64,000 bases of DNA, taken from JAAXVZ01 sp964392465 (GTDB taxonomy: Archaea > Nanobdellota > Nanobdellia > Woesearchaeales > GW2011-AR15). Position 1 is the first letter of the stretch, and each line of letters starts with the position of its first letter. Made by a program: the position numbers and the translations under genes. The notes beneath the pieces were generated by a model. The model was not told the DNA's origin. It ran no database searches and saw nothing but the letters and a program-made list of their open reading frames with translations. Below are positions 32,720-41,249 of this stretch, in pieces. The DNA lies in the NCBI GenBank assembly GCA_964392465.1, contig CAYMPC010000001.1, positions 18,692 through 82,691 of the forward strand, written 5' to 3'.

Positions 32720-34472
32720 CTCTCATTATTTCTGCAATTGTTTTCAAAACATCAATCTCTCCCTGAGAAAGGTATTTTGTCAATTTTTTCATCGCCCTAA
32801 AATCTTCTTCAGGAATATAGCTGTATAATATATCTCCTTCATTAATCTGCCTGCCTACAGTAACATGATCCAAAGAAATTGCAACTTGCTTTCCTTTTGT
32901 CACGTTTTGCAGATGCTCTTTTTCATGTTGTATATCTTTAACAGTTGTTATAGAAATTCCATTTTTCATTAATTGGCTACCTGATTTAATCTTCCCCTCA
33001 AGAATATCTACACCCACAATAGCAGGATTGCTCTGCCTGAAAACAAAATTGGGAATTAATTGTAATTTACAGGGTCTAGTAAGGTTATCAAGTTCCTTTG
33101 CTTCCATTAATCTTTTCTGCTGTTCTTTCCAGGAATCATATTCTTCTATTATCTTGTAAATAATATCGCTTGTAATTATTTTTACTCTTTCAGAACTTGA
33201 TACATCAGTATCTCTTTCAACATTAAATCCAAGAAGTACTGCCTCTAATGGATCTTTTTCATAATTTGATTCAGCATCTGTCATGTCTTTTTTTGTGATT
33301 CGTCCAATACTTGCTTTTCTTAATGGAATGTTTTTTTCTTTTAATAAAAAAGTCAAAGCTTCTAAAGAACCTAGCGTATCGGCTTTGATAATTATTCCCT
33401 TTTCCTCTGTTTTAATAATTACTTCTTGGACTTCTTTTTGTATTTCAAAAATCACTTTCTGTTTTATATCTTCAGAAAAACTTTGGATAGGCATGCCAGC
33501 AATTACATTATCTATATCAGGAGCACATATTTTAACTCCTGTTGCAGCAACAACAAAATCAACATTTTTGAATTGAGTTTTTTTATCTCGCATCTCTCTT
33601 AAAGGAACAGGACACAATAATGCCTTAACCCTAGTCTCAATTGGTTTTTCAATGCCTCCTATTATTAATTTATCATTTTTCTTAAGTATTCCGTCATATA
33701 TAATTACATCAAGGGTTTTCCCAAGTCCTTGTGTTTCTTTAATTTCAAGCACAGTTCCCTTTGCATTCCCTAAAGTATGTAATCTTAAAGATGTTTCAAG
33801 AAATTTTTGTGCTAATCCAATTAACACCATTAATAGTTCTGGAATACCATCTCCATTTACAGCAGAAACAGGAATTATGGCAACTTGTTTAGTATAATCT
33901 TCCACTCTGTCAAATCTTTCAGAATTTAATCCTAATTCAGACAGCTTTCCAACTATCTCATAAATTTTTGTATCTAATTTTTCAATCACAAAAGGATCCT
34001 GGTTATTGATATTTTTTATAAGGTTTTTATCCAGCTGTTTATATCCGGGAATAAGATCAATTTTATTAGCAGCAATAACAAAAGGAGTTTTAAAATTCTT
34101 TAAGATTTCTATACTCTCTATTGTTTGTGGTTTTAAACCTTCATTTACATCTATTACAAGAATAGCAATGTCTGCAATGCTTCCCCCTCTTTTCCTTAAT
34201 GTTGTAAAAGCAGCATGACCTGGAGTGTCAATAAAAAGCAAGCCAGGAATATTGAACTTCATCTTGTCTCCAAGAAGGGAGCCACATATTTTTTTAACAG
34301 TTTCTAAAGGGATAATGGAGGCACCAATAGCTTGAGTAATTCCTCCTGCTTCTCCTATCTGGGTAGCACTACCTCTAATCTTATCTAATAATTTTGTTTT
34401 TCCATGATCAACATGCCCTAAAGTTGCAATTACTATCTGCCTTAATTCGCAGTTTTGTATATTGTTTTGCAT
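32694..34472 (-). CDS. infB: Translation initiation factor IF-2 (aIF5B)
   Basis: Protein of 592 residues, the archaeal/eukaryotic aIF5B form. GTPase motifs are GHVDHGKT (19-26), DTPGHAAF, and AANKIDLIPG; the switch regions and the effector TIESIEILKNF follow. Domains II-IV are present (GTVLEIKETQGLGKTLDVII, and the C-terminal NPAIVGVDILEGKI). It helps subunit joining and initiator tRNA placement. No intein interrupts it. Confidence 0.96.
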   Translation of the reverse strand: MQNNIQNCELRQIVIATLGHVDHGKTKLLDKIRGSATQIGEAGGITQAIGASIIPLETVKKICGSLLGDKMKFNIPGLLFIDTPGHAAFTTLRKRGGSIADIAILVIDVNEGLKPQTIESIEILKNFKTPFVIAANKIDLIPGYKQLDKNLIKNINNQDPFVIEKLDTKIYEIVGKLSELGLNSERFDRVEDYTKQVAIIPVSAVNGDGIPELLMVLIGLAQKFLETSLRLHTLGNAKGTVLEIKETQGLGKTLDVIIYDGILKKNDKLIIGGIEKPIETRVKALLCPVPLREMRDKKTQFKNVDFVVAATGVKICAPDIDNVIAGMPIQSFSEDIKQKVIFEIQKEVQEVIIKTEEKGIIIKADTLGSLEALTFLLKEKNIPLRKASIGRITKKDMTDAESNYEKDPLEAVLLGFNVERDTDVSSSERVKIITSDIIYKIIEEYDSWKEQQKRLMEAKELDNLTRPCKLQLIPNFVFRQSNPAIVGVDILEGKIKSGSQLMKNGISITTVKDIQHEKEHLQNVTKGKQVAISLDHVTVGRQINEGDILYSYIPEEDFRAMKKLTKYLSQGEIDVLKTIAEIMRAKNPVWGI

Positions 34473-34578
34473 GTCAATAAGAACTTTTCTTATATTTTTA
34501 AAGATTCTTAAAAAGAAGTTTTATTTTTTCAGATAATTTTAAATATAAAAAACCCCTTTGTAGATAAAGGGTGATAAT

Positions 34579-34944
34579 ATGAAAAAATTATTTTTACTAG
34601 TTTTATTATTTTCTACTTTATTAATTACAGGAGCATTTGCTCATAGTTTTGTCCAAAGGATATACCCAACAGAAATTGAAAACACGGAACAGCAGCGATT
34701 TTCGATTACATTTTATAATAGAGAGAACTACAAATTAGATGATGCGACTTTATCAGTATCTTTTCCTGATTTATATATTAAAGGAAAATCATCCCAGTTT
34801 GATTTAAAATCAAAAGATGCAAGAAGGATGTATCTTGAAGTCGACTTTCCAGAAAATCTAAAACCTGGATATTATCCAGTTATATTTACTATACAAAATG
34901 AAGACGTAAGGCAAAAAAAGCATTCCTGGATTCAAATAATTTAA
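34579..34944 (+). CDS. Small secreted beta-sandwich protein
   Basis: Protein of 121 residues. Signal peptide 1-21 (LFLLVLLFSTLLITGAFA) then a single beta-rich domain: RIYPTEIENTEQQRFSITFYN, LDDATLSVSFPDLYIKG, YLEVDFPENLKPGYYPVIFTI. It resembles one CARDB/DUF11-like repeat as in the larger surface proteins of this window. There is no membrane anchor, so it is probably released or bound to the envelope. GGGTGAT precedes the ATG. Trm1 follows 27 bases later. Confidence 0.75.
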   Translation: MKKLFLLVLLFSTLLITGAFAHSFVQRIYPTEIENTEQQRFSITFYNRENYKLDDATLSVSFPDLYIKGKSSQFDLKSKDARRMYLEVDFPENLKPGYYPVIFTIQNEDVRQKKHSWIQII

Positions 34945-34971
34945 TTAATCTTTCCCTTTTTCTTTTTATAT

Positions 34972-36042
34972 ATGATAATCATAACAGAAGGTCTTGCCAA
35001 AATAAAAGCAAGCCCTGAAAAAAAGATATCAAAAAAATTAGAAGTGTTTTATAACCCTATTATGAAATTAAATAGAGATGTCAGCATTTTGCTTTTAAAC
35101 TCTCTTCCTGATAAAGGAATGCAGATTACAGATATACTTGCAGCAACAGGCATAAGAGGGATAAGATTTCTAAAAGAGCTAAAAAAAGGAAAAATTCAAA
35201 ATATTTCTTTAAACGATTATAAAACAAAAGAAGCGATTATTGAAAATCTAAAATTAAATAATTTAGAAAAAGAGAAAAACATCTTTGTTTATGGAGAGAA
35301 TGCAATAAAATTTCTTTTTGACAGCAAGGGTTTTGATTATATAGATATTGATCCTTTTGGAAGTCCAAATCCTTTTTTAGAATCTTCTATTATAAGATTG
35401 TCAAGAAAAGGAATATTGGCAGTAACAGCAACAGATACTTCAGCACTAGCAGGAAGTTCAGAAACTGCCTGCATAAGAAAATATTGGGCAAAACCTTTAA
35501 GAAATGAGTTCATGCATGAAACAGGAATAAGGATCTTAATAAGAAAAGTACAATTGATAGGAGCAGAATATGATAAAGCCCTTTATCCTATCTTTTCTTA
35601 TTCAAAAGACCATTATTACAGAATTTTTTTCAGATGTGAAAAAGGCAGACAGAAAGCAGATGAACTATTGAAATCACACAAATATTTGATATATAACTGG
35701 AAAACAACAGAACGAAAAGTTGTTGATACGATTTTCAATAAGGAAACAAACTTTGATTATGCAGGGCCATTATGGATAGGCAGTTTATGGGAGAAAAAGC
35801 TAGTAAATAATATGTATAAGCAAATAGATAAAAAAAATAAAAAGTTATTTGATTTAATTTCCTTGATTAAGGAAGAAAGTGCTATTGATTCAGTAGGTTT
35901 TTATGATTTGCACAGATTAGCGCAAATCCAAAATAAGCCCATCCCCAAACTTGAAGAGGTTTTGAATAAAGATAATAAAAGGACGCATTTTTTGGGGTGG
36001 GGTGTAAAATCACATATAAACATAGAAAAGATTCATAAATAA
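34972..36042 (+). CDS. trm1: tRNA (guanine26-N2)-dimethyltransferase
   Basis: Protein of 356 residues with the Trm1 plan: N-terminal EGLAKIKAS and FYNPIMKLNRDVSI, SAM motif DILAATGIRGIRFLKE, acidic LNDYK, catalytic-loop region YIDIDPFGSPNPFLES, then AVTATDTSALAGSSETACIRKY. The C-terminal domain (after about residue 215) is shortened compared with yeast Trm1 but matches archaeal enzymes. It dimethylates G26 of tRNAs. It is close behind a small secreted protein gene, likely on the same transcript. Confidence 0.95.
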   Translation: MIIITEGLAKIKASPEKKISKKLEVFYNPIMKLNRDVSILLLNSLPDKGMQITDILAATGIRGIRFLKELKKGKIQNISLNDYKTKEAIIENLKLNNLEKEKNIFVYGENAIKFLFDSKGFDYIDIDPFGSPNPFLESSIIRLSRKGILAVTATDTSALAGSSETACIRKYWAKPLRNEFMHETGIRILIRKVQLIGAEYDKALYPIFSYSKDHYYRIFFRCEKGRQKADELLKSHKYLIYNWKTTERKVVDTIFNKETNFDYAGPLWIGSLWEKKLVNNMYKQIDKKNKKLFDLISLIKEESAIDSVGFYDLHRLAQIQNKPIPKLEEVLNKDNKRTHFLGWGVKSHINIEKIHK

Positions 36043-36062
36043 GTCTTTTTTTTCAAGAAAAC

Positions 36063-36380
36063 ATGTCTTTCAATCAATTTGAAAATATGCTTCTAGAACA
36101 CGCAATCAGAGAACTTGAAAAACAGTTGATTGAAAAAGGAGAATGGCCAGAACAAAAGCAAGGTCAACTTTACTTAGGTGGCTCTTATACCTTTTTTCTT
36201 TTACCAAATCAAAGATTAACTATCTTATCTAACGAATATCCCCAAAAACCAAGAAAGGATATTATTCCTGTTAATTGTTATAATTTATATACTCCAAGGC
36301 CTATTGCAGAAGCTGTTCAAGAATTTTTAGATCGGCAAAAAAACCCAGAAAAATATATGACTCCTTTTTTTATAGAATAA
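36063..36380 (+). CDS. Uncharacterised small protein
   Basis: Protein of 105 residues, soluble, no cysteine motif. An amphipathic N-terminal helix (QFENMLLEHAIRELEKQLIEKG) is followed by a beta-rich middle (GQLYLGGSYTFFLLPNQRLTILSN) and a C-terminal helix (RPIAEAVQEFLDRQKNPEKY). I do not recognise a family. It lies 20 bases after trm1 on the same strand and is likely co-transcribed; it is convergent with the EF-1beta gene. Confidence 0.6.
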   Translation: MSFNQFENMLLEHAIRELEKQLIEKGEWPEQKQGQLYLGGSYTFFLLPNQRLTILSNEYPQKPRKDIIPVNCYNLYTPRPIAEAVQEFLDRQKNPEKYMTPFFIE

Positions 36381-36396
36381 AAAAACAATAAAATAT

Positions 36397-36675
36397 CTAC
36401 CCAATAGTCCTTCTTACATCGCTAACTTCAACAGAAGCAACACCTTCAATTGTTGAAATATCTGCTTCAAGCGCATCAGTTGAACCCTTACTTTCTGCCA
36501 TTACAAATAAGATTTTAAGCATTTTTAGGCCAAAGGCAACAGGGTTTATCTCTACTTTATGATTATCCAATCCTGTAAAAGATTTAATCTTAGCTAAAGC
36601 TTCTGTCTCAATTTTTTTCAAATCAATTTCAGGAGATTCTGGCATTATATCCAAAGTTACAACAACATCTGCCAT
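36397..36675 (-). CDS. ef1b: Translation elongation factor aEF-1beta
   Basis: Protein of 92 residues, the standard archaeal size, equal to the catalytic C-terminal domain of eukaryotic eEF1B-alpha. Family marks are VVVTLDIMPESPEIDL at the start, INPVAFGLKMLKILFVM in the middle, and EADISTIEGVASVEVSDVRR at the end. It exchanges GDP for GTP on aEF-1A. It follows a Zn-ribbon gene by a few bases, an arrangement common in archaea. Confidence 0.95.
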   Translation of the reverse strand: MADVVVTLDIMPESPEIDLKKIETEALAKIKSFTGLDNHKVEINPVAFGLKMLKILFVMAESKGSTDALEADISTIEGVASVEVSDVRRTIG

Positions 36676-36683
36676 TTTTTCAC

Positions 36684-36854
36684 CTAATTAGGCCCAACAA
36701 AACCACAGTTTGGGCATATGTACTTTGCTACAGTTCTTCTGCATTTTTCACATCTTATTATTTCATATTTTCCGCAAGAAGGGCAAAGAAATACAGCAGA
36801 ACCATGCATATTTGCAATTTTTGTTTTGCATGACATACATTTCAAATCATTCAT
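36684..36854 (-). CDS. Zn-ribbon protein (DUF1610 type)
   Basis: Protein of 56 residues starting at ATG 36854, where GGTGAT lies just upstream; the longer frame with TTG start at 36866 would include the ribosome binding site. Four CxxC knuckles are visible: LKCMSCKTK, FLCPSCGKY, IRCEKCRRT and YICPNCGFVG, enough for two zinc sites. The protein is the usual upstream partner of archaeal EF-1beta and resembles a ribosome- or rRNA-associated zinc ribbon. Confidence 0.9.
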   Translation of the reverse strand: MNDLKCMSCKTKIANMHGSAVFLCPSCGKYEIIRCEKCRRTVAKYICPNCGFVGPN

Positions 36855-36920
36855 AAATATCACCAATGCTTTGGATTTAAGCCAAATTTAAAAAGATTTT
36901 GTATTGATTTTTATTATAAA

Positions 36921-37325
36921 TCAAAGAGAAGGGATACTCTCAAATATGCTTTTCAGACCAAGCTTAAGGCTACCTTTGTCTGCAATTAGATTATGAGTAT
37001 AAGGCAATAGAGACCATTGCAGGTTTAAAGTGGGATTACAAAAAATAATCTTCAAAGAAGTATTTTTTATAAAGTCCTGCCAATGTTCAATTAAAAAAAC
37101 CAAATTTTCTTTTTTATTTAGGCAGATAATAACACTTTTTTCATTTTCTGTTTTTTTAATAACGTCTTCATTTAAGACTTCTTCAATAAAATAAATTAAT
37201 TTCCCTTTGTTTTTATATTCACATTGAATAGTATTCTCTTTCATCTCTTTACCTAGAAGATCTCTTTTGAAAAAATTCAGATTATCTATATATGCAGAAG
37301 CCCATTCTAAAAGATCCATTTTCAT
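36921..37325 (-). CDS. Uncharacterised protein at end of MinD run
   Basis: Protein of 134 residues, soluble, with alternating strands and helices (KGKLIYFIEEVLNEDVIKK; KSVIICLNKKENLVFLIEHW; LKIIFCNPTLNLQWSLLPYT). The pattern suggests a small Rossmann-like or alpha-beta domain but no known motif is present. It is the last gene of a run that includes MinD and a membrane protein, 27 bases after the latter. It may start at 37325 or at the ATG six bases later. Confidence 0.65.
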   Translation of the reverse strand: MKMDLLEWASAYIDNLNFFKRDLLGKEMKENTIQCEYKNKGKLIYFIEEVLNEDVIKKTENEKSVIICLNKKENLVFLIEHWQDFIKNTSLKIIFCNPTLNLQWSLLPYTHNLIADKGSLKLGLKSIFESIPSL

Positions 37326-37352
37326 CTTATTTAGCTAAATTTACTTTATTTT

Positions 37353-37865
37353 TTATTTTTTGTGTTCTTTGATCTTATAAACAAGATGTGGAGAAGAAAA
37401 AGCAATAATATAAACAACAACAGAAAGTATCGGATTGATTTTTATAACATAATTTAATCTTGAAGCAACATTTTTAGAAAGTTCAAATACTATTAGCATT
37501 ATAATTAAGGAGATTATTGGCAGAACTATGCCTGCAGAGAGATAATGTTTCTTGCTTATATCAAGATCTCTGAGTAAGTGATCAACAAGAAAACCAAAAC
37601 ACAAGCCAACAACACTAATAACCAATAATAAAACCCACTGCGAATTGCCAAGTATTAAAGGTAGCATTGAAAAAATTACAAAAACATTTCCAATTATAAC
37701 AAAAAAAAACAAGATTATATGAAGAAATTCATCTAAAACTTTTGTTTTTTTATCTTTATTTTTTTCGCCTTTTTTTAATAAATTACTTATCTTGACAATA
37801 TGTTTGTCTTGCCACCCTTTTTTTTTAAGTGCATGGCTTATTTTTTTATGATTTGTTCGGATCAT
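37353..37865 (-). CDS. Four-helix membrane protein with N-terminal GW/GY-type motif
   Basis: Protein of 170 residues. An N-terminal soluble part (ISHALKKKGWQDKHIVKISN) resembles weakly the KKGY-x-x-D-x-IK module seen in two other proteins of this window. Four membrane helices follow (about 45-70, 75-95, 108-128, 145-160) with a basic C-terminus. The start overlaps the minD stop by four bases, so it is translationally coupled to the ATPase and may be its membrane partner. Function unknown. Confidence 0.7.
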   Translation of the reverse strand: MIRTNHKKISHALKKKGWQDKHIVKISNLLKKGEKNKDKKTKVLDEFLHIILFFFVIIGNVFVIFSMLPLILGNSQWVLLLVISVVGLCFGFLVDHLLRDLDISKKHYLSAGIVLPIISLIIMLIVFELSKNVASRLNYVIKINPILSVVVYIIAFSSPHLVYKIKEHKK

Positions 37866-38638
37866 TTCATTCCCATACGTTTCATCATGTAATCGAACAT
37901 CCCTTCTGTTTTTTCAATAGATTCGACATATTTTTCACCCAATAGTGCCGAAGCTAATTCTTTATATCCCAAAGCAGAGGGAGAATTAGGATGTGTATGA
38001 ATAATAGGGTTTTTCATTTGAACAGCTTCCCTCATTGTTTCATCTTCAGGAATAACAGCAATAACAGGTGTTTCAAGCATTGCCTCTACATCTGCTTTGC
38101 TTAACTCAAGCTCATCTTCATACGCTCTTGTAAGTATTATACCGCTTACTTTCTTTCCAAGTTCTTTGGCTTTTTTTATTGTCCTGAGAGCATCACTTAT
38201 AGCAGGCAATTCAGGAGTGGAAACAACAAGGACTTCATCACCTGTTTTAATTCCCGCAATTGTTTCTTCCCTAAGTCCTCCAGAGGTATCAATTATGATA
38301 TATTCTGCCATACCGGAAAGACTCCTTATTAAGTCTGTGAGTTTTTCATAATCTATGTTACTGTTATCTTTGAAAGCTTGGCTTGCAGGGATTATTTTTA
38401 GGCCATGTGAATGCATATATAGTGCATCTGTGATTTTTTTTCCTTTGTTTAAAACATCATGTAAAGTGATTGGCACATTTGGTGCTCCAAGATAAAGAGA
38501 AACATTTGGTGTAGATAAATTTGCATCAACAACAATTACATCCTTGCTAAAAAGAGTCAATGCGGTCCCCAAATTTAATGCTGTTGTTGTTTTTCCAACA
38601 CCACCTTTACTTGAGGCAATTACAATAAATTTTGTCAT
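37862..38638 (-). CDS. minD: MinD/ParA-family ATPase
   Basis: Protein of 258 residues. Deviant Walker A KGGVGKTT (11-18) with the signature lysine, switch I region VDANLSTPNVSLYLG, switch II IIDTSGGLREET, and the C-terminal helix YMMKRMGMK that could act as a membrane targeting sequence. MinD-type ATPases in archaea position membrane or surface structures more often than they position division. It sits between two helical proteins upstream and a membrane protein downstream in a tightly packed run. Confidence 0.92.
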   Translation of the reverse strand: MTKFIVIASSKGGVGKTTTALNLGTALTLFSKDVIVVDANLSTPNVSLYLGAPNVPITLHDVLNKGKKITDALYMHSHGLKIIPASQAFKDNSNIDYEKLTDLIRSLSGMAEYIIIDTSGGLREETIAGIKTGDEVLVVSTPELPAISDALRTIKKAKELGKKVSGIILTRAYEDELELSKADVEAMLETPVIAVIPEDETMREAVQMKNPIIHTHPNSPSALGYKELASALLGEKYVESIEKTEGMFDYMMKRMGMK

Positions 38639-38647
38639 TTTTTAATA

Positions 38648-39109
38648 TCAAATATTACTCCTTTTTTCAATATAATCTATAAATTCCTTTAATTCATGGA
38701 ACTTTTCAGTGATATTATCTATATTTACAGTGATTACTTTACCATCAACTATAGCAGTCATTGTAACATGTCTTCTAAATTCATTTGTCTTTTCATAGCT
38801 CGCTCTTTTTAGTTTTCTTAGCATTAAATAAAATTCAATATTCTCCTTAATCTTTTTTGTATCATATAATTTCAAGACAAGTTGAACTTTAGCCAAAGGA
38901 ATGTCTGGTTCTTCTGCAATTCTTCCTTCTTGAATAGCCAGTTTAATTAAGACCTCTACAAGGAATTCATAAGCATTAATCATTCTATCTATAACACTTA
39001 AAAAAACATCGACAGTTCTTGTGTATTTCAATGTGACATAAATAAGATGATCTATTCTTTTTAGTTCCTCTTTAGCGTTTTCCATTGTGTCTTTCATTTT
39101 CTTCAACAA
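38648..39109 (-). CDS. Helical protein, paralogue of its upstream neighbour
   Basis: Protein of up to 153 residues, all-helical, with a C-terminal beta pair (VTMTAIVDGKVITVNIDN). IDHLIYVTLKYTRTVDVFLSVIDRMINAYEFLVEVLIK in this protein aligns by eye with ADHIFTMTYPLVQDPKLLKVVVKNIYESMESTISMLLN in the neighbour; the shared plan suggests duplication and a HEPN-like or four-helix fold. It overlaps the previous gene by up to 38 bases; ATG 39097 or 39085 are alternative starts. It precedes minD by nine bases. Function unknown. Confidence 0.7.
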   Translation of the reverse strand: MLKKMKDTMENAKEELKRIDHLIYVTLKYTRTVDVFLSVIDRMINAYEFLVEVLIKLAIQEGRIAEEPDIPLAKVQLVLKLYDTKKIKENIEFYLMLRKLKRASYEKTNEFRRHVTMTAIVDGKVITVNIDNITEKFHELKEFIDYIEKRSNI

Positions 39110-39566
39110 CCCTCATTATCTCTTGCATAAATAATTTTCCTTTTGACATATAATCTTTAATCTCTTTTACAGAGATAGTATTGAGATCATAATCTTTTGA
39201 TGCAAAAACAACCTTTTCTTTTCTCACAAACTCTACATCGGATTTTTTCTGCAAGTCCATCATTTCTTTAATTTCATTCAAAAAACCAATATATCCTTGG
39301 CTAACGTTATGTTTTTCAAAAACATTTCTACATAATTCAACCATGGCATCATAATTCTCAGTAAAGGGAGGAATCCTTTTGTAATATCTTTCATAATTAA
39401 GAAGCATTGAGATTGTACTTTCCATTGATTCATAAATATTTTTCACAACAACTTTCAGTAGTTTTGGATCCTGGACCAAGGGGTAAGTCATTGTAAAAAT
39501 ATGATCAGCCAGTTTCATCTGTTTTAGAGCATTTTCTCTAAGCTCTTCATATCTTTCTTTTTCCAT
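39072..39566 (-). CDS. Helical protein of MinD run
   Basis: Protein of 164 residues, helical, no signal peptide or membrane segment. It carries LKQMKLADHIFTMTYPLVQ and a four-helix-like core (see its neighbour). TATA (TATTTATATTAAAGG) lies about 26 bases before the ATG and no ribosome binding site is seen, so it may be a leaderless first gene of the run 39566-36921, separate from NAC. I do not recognise the family; HEPN-like nucleotidyltransferase-partner folds are one possibility. Confidence 0.7.
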   Translation of the reverse strand: MEKERYEELRENALKQMKLADHIFTMTYPLVQDPKLLKVVVKNIYESMESTISMLLNYERYYKRIPPFTENYDAMVELCRNVFEKHNVSQGYIGFLNEIKEMMDLQKKSDVEFVRKEKVVFASKDYDLNTISVKEIKDYMSKGKLFMQEIMRVVEENERHNGKR

Positions 39567-39599
39567 TAGATTAGGTAAGACTCCTTTAATATAAATATT

Positions 39600-39944
39600 T
39601 CACTCTTTTTTTAAATCTATAATAGCAGCTGCCAAATCTCCTTTGTGCTTTTTTAATGAAGCGATTGCTTCTTCTTTTGAAACATTAGTTTGCTCCACTA
39701 CTGTATTTATATCATCTTCATTTATTTCAGGTTCTTCCTCTTCTAGAGGTCTATGCTCTTCTTCACCAGAAACTTGATAAGATTCCTGACCCATCATATT
39801 AACTTTTTGAACAGAAGGATTTCTTATTATTATATCTTCATTTTTTGTCCTTATAATAACTGCAATGGCTTGAACTTCTTCTTGTTTCATCCCAAGCTTT
39901 TTCATTGCTTGCTGCATTTGTCTTGGATTCATTCCTGGTAACAT
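39600..39944 (-). CDS. nac: Nascent polypeptide-associated complex protein
   Basis: Protein of 114 residues. The N-terminal MLPGMNPRQMQQAMKKLGMKQEE block, the NAC beta-barrel (VQAIAVIIRTKNEDIIIRNP, then VQKVNMMGQESYQVSG) and a C-terminal UBA domain (DDINTVVEQTNVSKEEAIAS, ending near IIDLKKE) are all present. Archaeal NAC forms homodimers that bind nascent chains at the ribosome exit. Start ATG is followed by PGMNP, common in the family. Confidence 0.95.
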   Translation of the reverse strand: MLPGMNPRQMQQAMKKLGMKQEEVQAIAVIIRTKNEDIIIRNPSVQKVNMMGQESYQVSGEEEHRPLEEEEPEINEDDINTVVEQTNVSKEEAIASLKKHKGDLAAAIIDLKKE

Positions 39945-39978
39945 TGTATAATTGCAAAATAAAAGAAATTTAAAAAGA

Positions 39979-41103
39979 TTATGAAAAGAGCAAGGTTAAT
40001 TCCTCTAAAGAGAAATATTTTAGATATCTTAATAAAAAAGGATTGGTAATTCCAATTTTTAATATCATTCTTGTTACTTTATCTCTACTCTCATCATACA
40101 ATATTTTTTTCATTTTTTCATTAGAAAAAATCTCAATGAGCTTATTCCAGTCTTTTTCATTAAACCTTTTCATTATATTATGAAGAACTAAATGCATTTT
40201 CAGTTCAAAGAACATATATTTTCTAACTTCTTTGTTATAATCTTTTTTCTCTTCAATACAGTTAGCCAAAAGAGTTGCGGCTTTTAAGCTTTGATTAATG
40301 CCTCCTCCTGAAGTAGCCTTCACTAAAGCTCCAGCATCTCCTATTAAATATATATTATCTTGTTGAAGTTTAAGTTTAGGGTTGAAAACAGGGATTATAC
40401 CAGATTGATTCTCAATTATCTTTTTTTTGTAATTTTTTCCAATTTTTCTTTCTATGAATCCTCTAAATAATTTTGGCGAGTTTTTGTATGCGCTTACCCC
40501 AATTCTTACAACTTTTTTATTTATAGGTATAATCCAGGCATAACATCCTATATAAGGATAAAACTCAACAACCTTGTCATTTTCTAAATATGCTTGTACT
40601 TGCGTTCCAACAACATATTCTCTTTTTTCAAAAAGCCCTGCTGCTTTTGCAACAGGACTTAAGGGACCATCTGCACCTATCAAAACATCACATTTATAAA
40701 AAACAGTTTTTCCATTATTATTTAGTTCAATTAGAATTGTTTTACCCCCTCTTGAAAATCTTTTGAAACTATGATTTTGAAAATATTTGACTCCTTGCTT
40801 TTTTGCCAACTCTGCCAAATAATTATCAAACTTATATCTTGAAATTATATAATTCTTTTTTATTTTTGTTTCAACATATTTTCCATTTGGAGAATATATC
40901 CTTGTTCTTTCTATGGTGTTTTCTATGAACTCTTTTTTTGGTTTTATAAAATTCAGGAAATACTCACTCAATATACCGCTGCATTGAATAGGTCTGCCAA
41001 TCTCTTTTTTTTTTTCAAAAACAAAAACAGAATGCCCTTTTTTTGCTAGTAAATAAGCACTATAATTACCAGCTGGTCCTGCTCCAATTATGCAAACTTT
41101 CAT
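39979..41103 (-). CDS. Geranylgeranyl reductase-family flavoprotein
   Basis: Protein of 374 residues when started at ATG 41103; a longer frame adds 23 residues that overlap the TATA box. FAD motifs are GAGPAG (7-12), ISRYKFDNYLAELAKKQGV, DVLIGADGPLSPVAKAAGL and IYLIGDAGALVKATSGGGINQSL. Family members saturate archaeal isoprenoid chains of membrane lipids or oxidise related substrates. A TATA box (TATTTATAAATATA) sits about 25 bases upstream, so it is probably leaderless. Confidence 0.88.
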   Translation of the reverse strand: MKVCIIGAGPAGNYSAYLLAKKGHSVFVFEKKKEIGRPIQCSGILSEYFLNFIKPKKEFIENTIERTRIYSPNGKYVETKIKKNYIISRYKFDNYLAELAKKQGVKYFQNHSFKRFSRGGKTILIELNNNGKTVFYKCDVLIGADGPLSPVAKAAGLFEKREYVVGTQVQAYLENDKVVEFYPYIGCYAWIIPINKKVVRIGVSAYKNSPKLFRGFIERKIGKNYKKKIIENQSGIIPVFNPKLKLQQDNIYLIGDAGALVKATSGGGINQSLKAATLLANCIEEKKDYNKEVRKYMFFELKMHLVLHNIMKRFNEKDWNKLIEIFSNEKMKKILYDESRDKVTRMILKIGITNPFLLRYLKYFSLEELTLLFS

Positions 41104-41171
41104 ATAATTTAAAGGGAATTTCTTATATTTATAAATATAGTTACTACTTTTTAATAATAAAAAACAAAACA

Positions 41172-41179
41172 TTTATATA
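41172..41179 (+). promoter_or_regulatory. TATA box for large surface protein gene
   Basis: TTTATATA lies about 75 bases before ATG 41250, giving a leader of roughly 48 bases that contains a GGTAA ribosome binding site about seven bases before the start. Confidence 0.55.
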
Positions 41180-41249
41180 CTACCTTTAGTTACTTATTAG
41201 TAGTTAAAATAGTTTTACACTTAGAGTTATATAAAAAAAGGTAAAAAAG

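Noticed and set aside
41104..41172. Longer N-terminus of the geranylgeranyl reductase-like protein
   Set aside because: It would put the FAD motif 23 residues deeper than normal and read through the TATA box.
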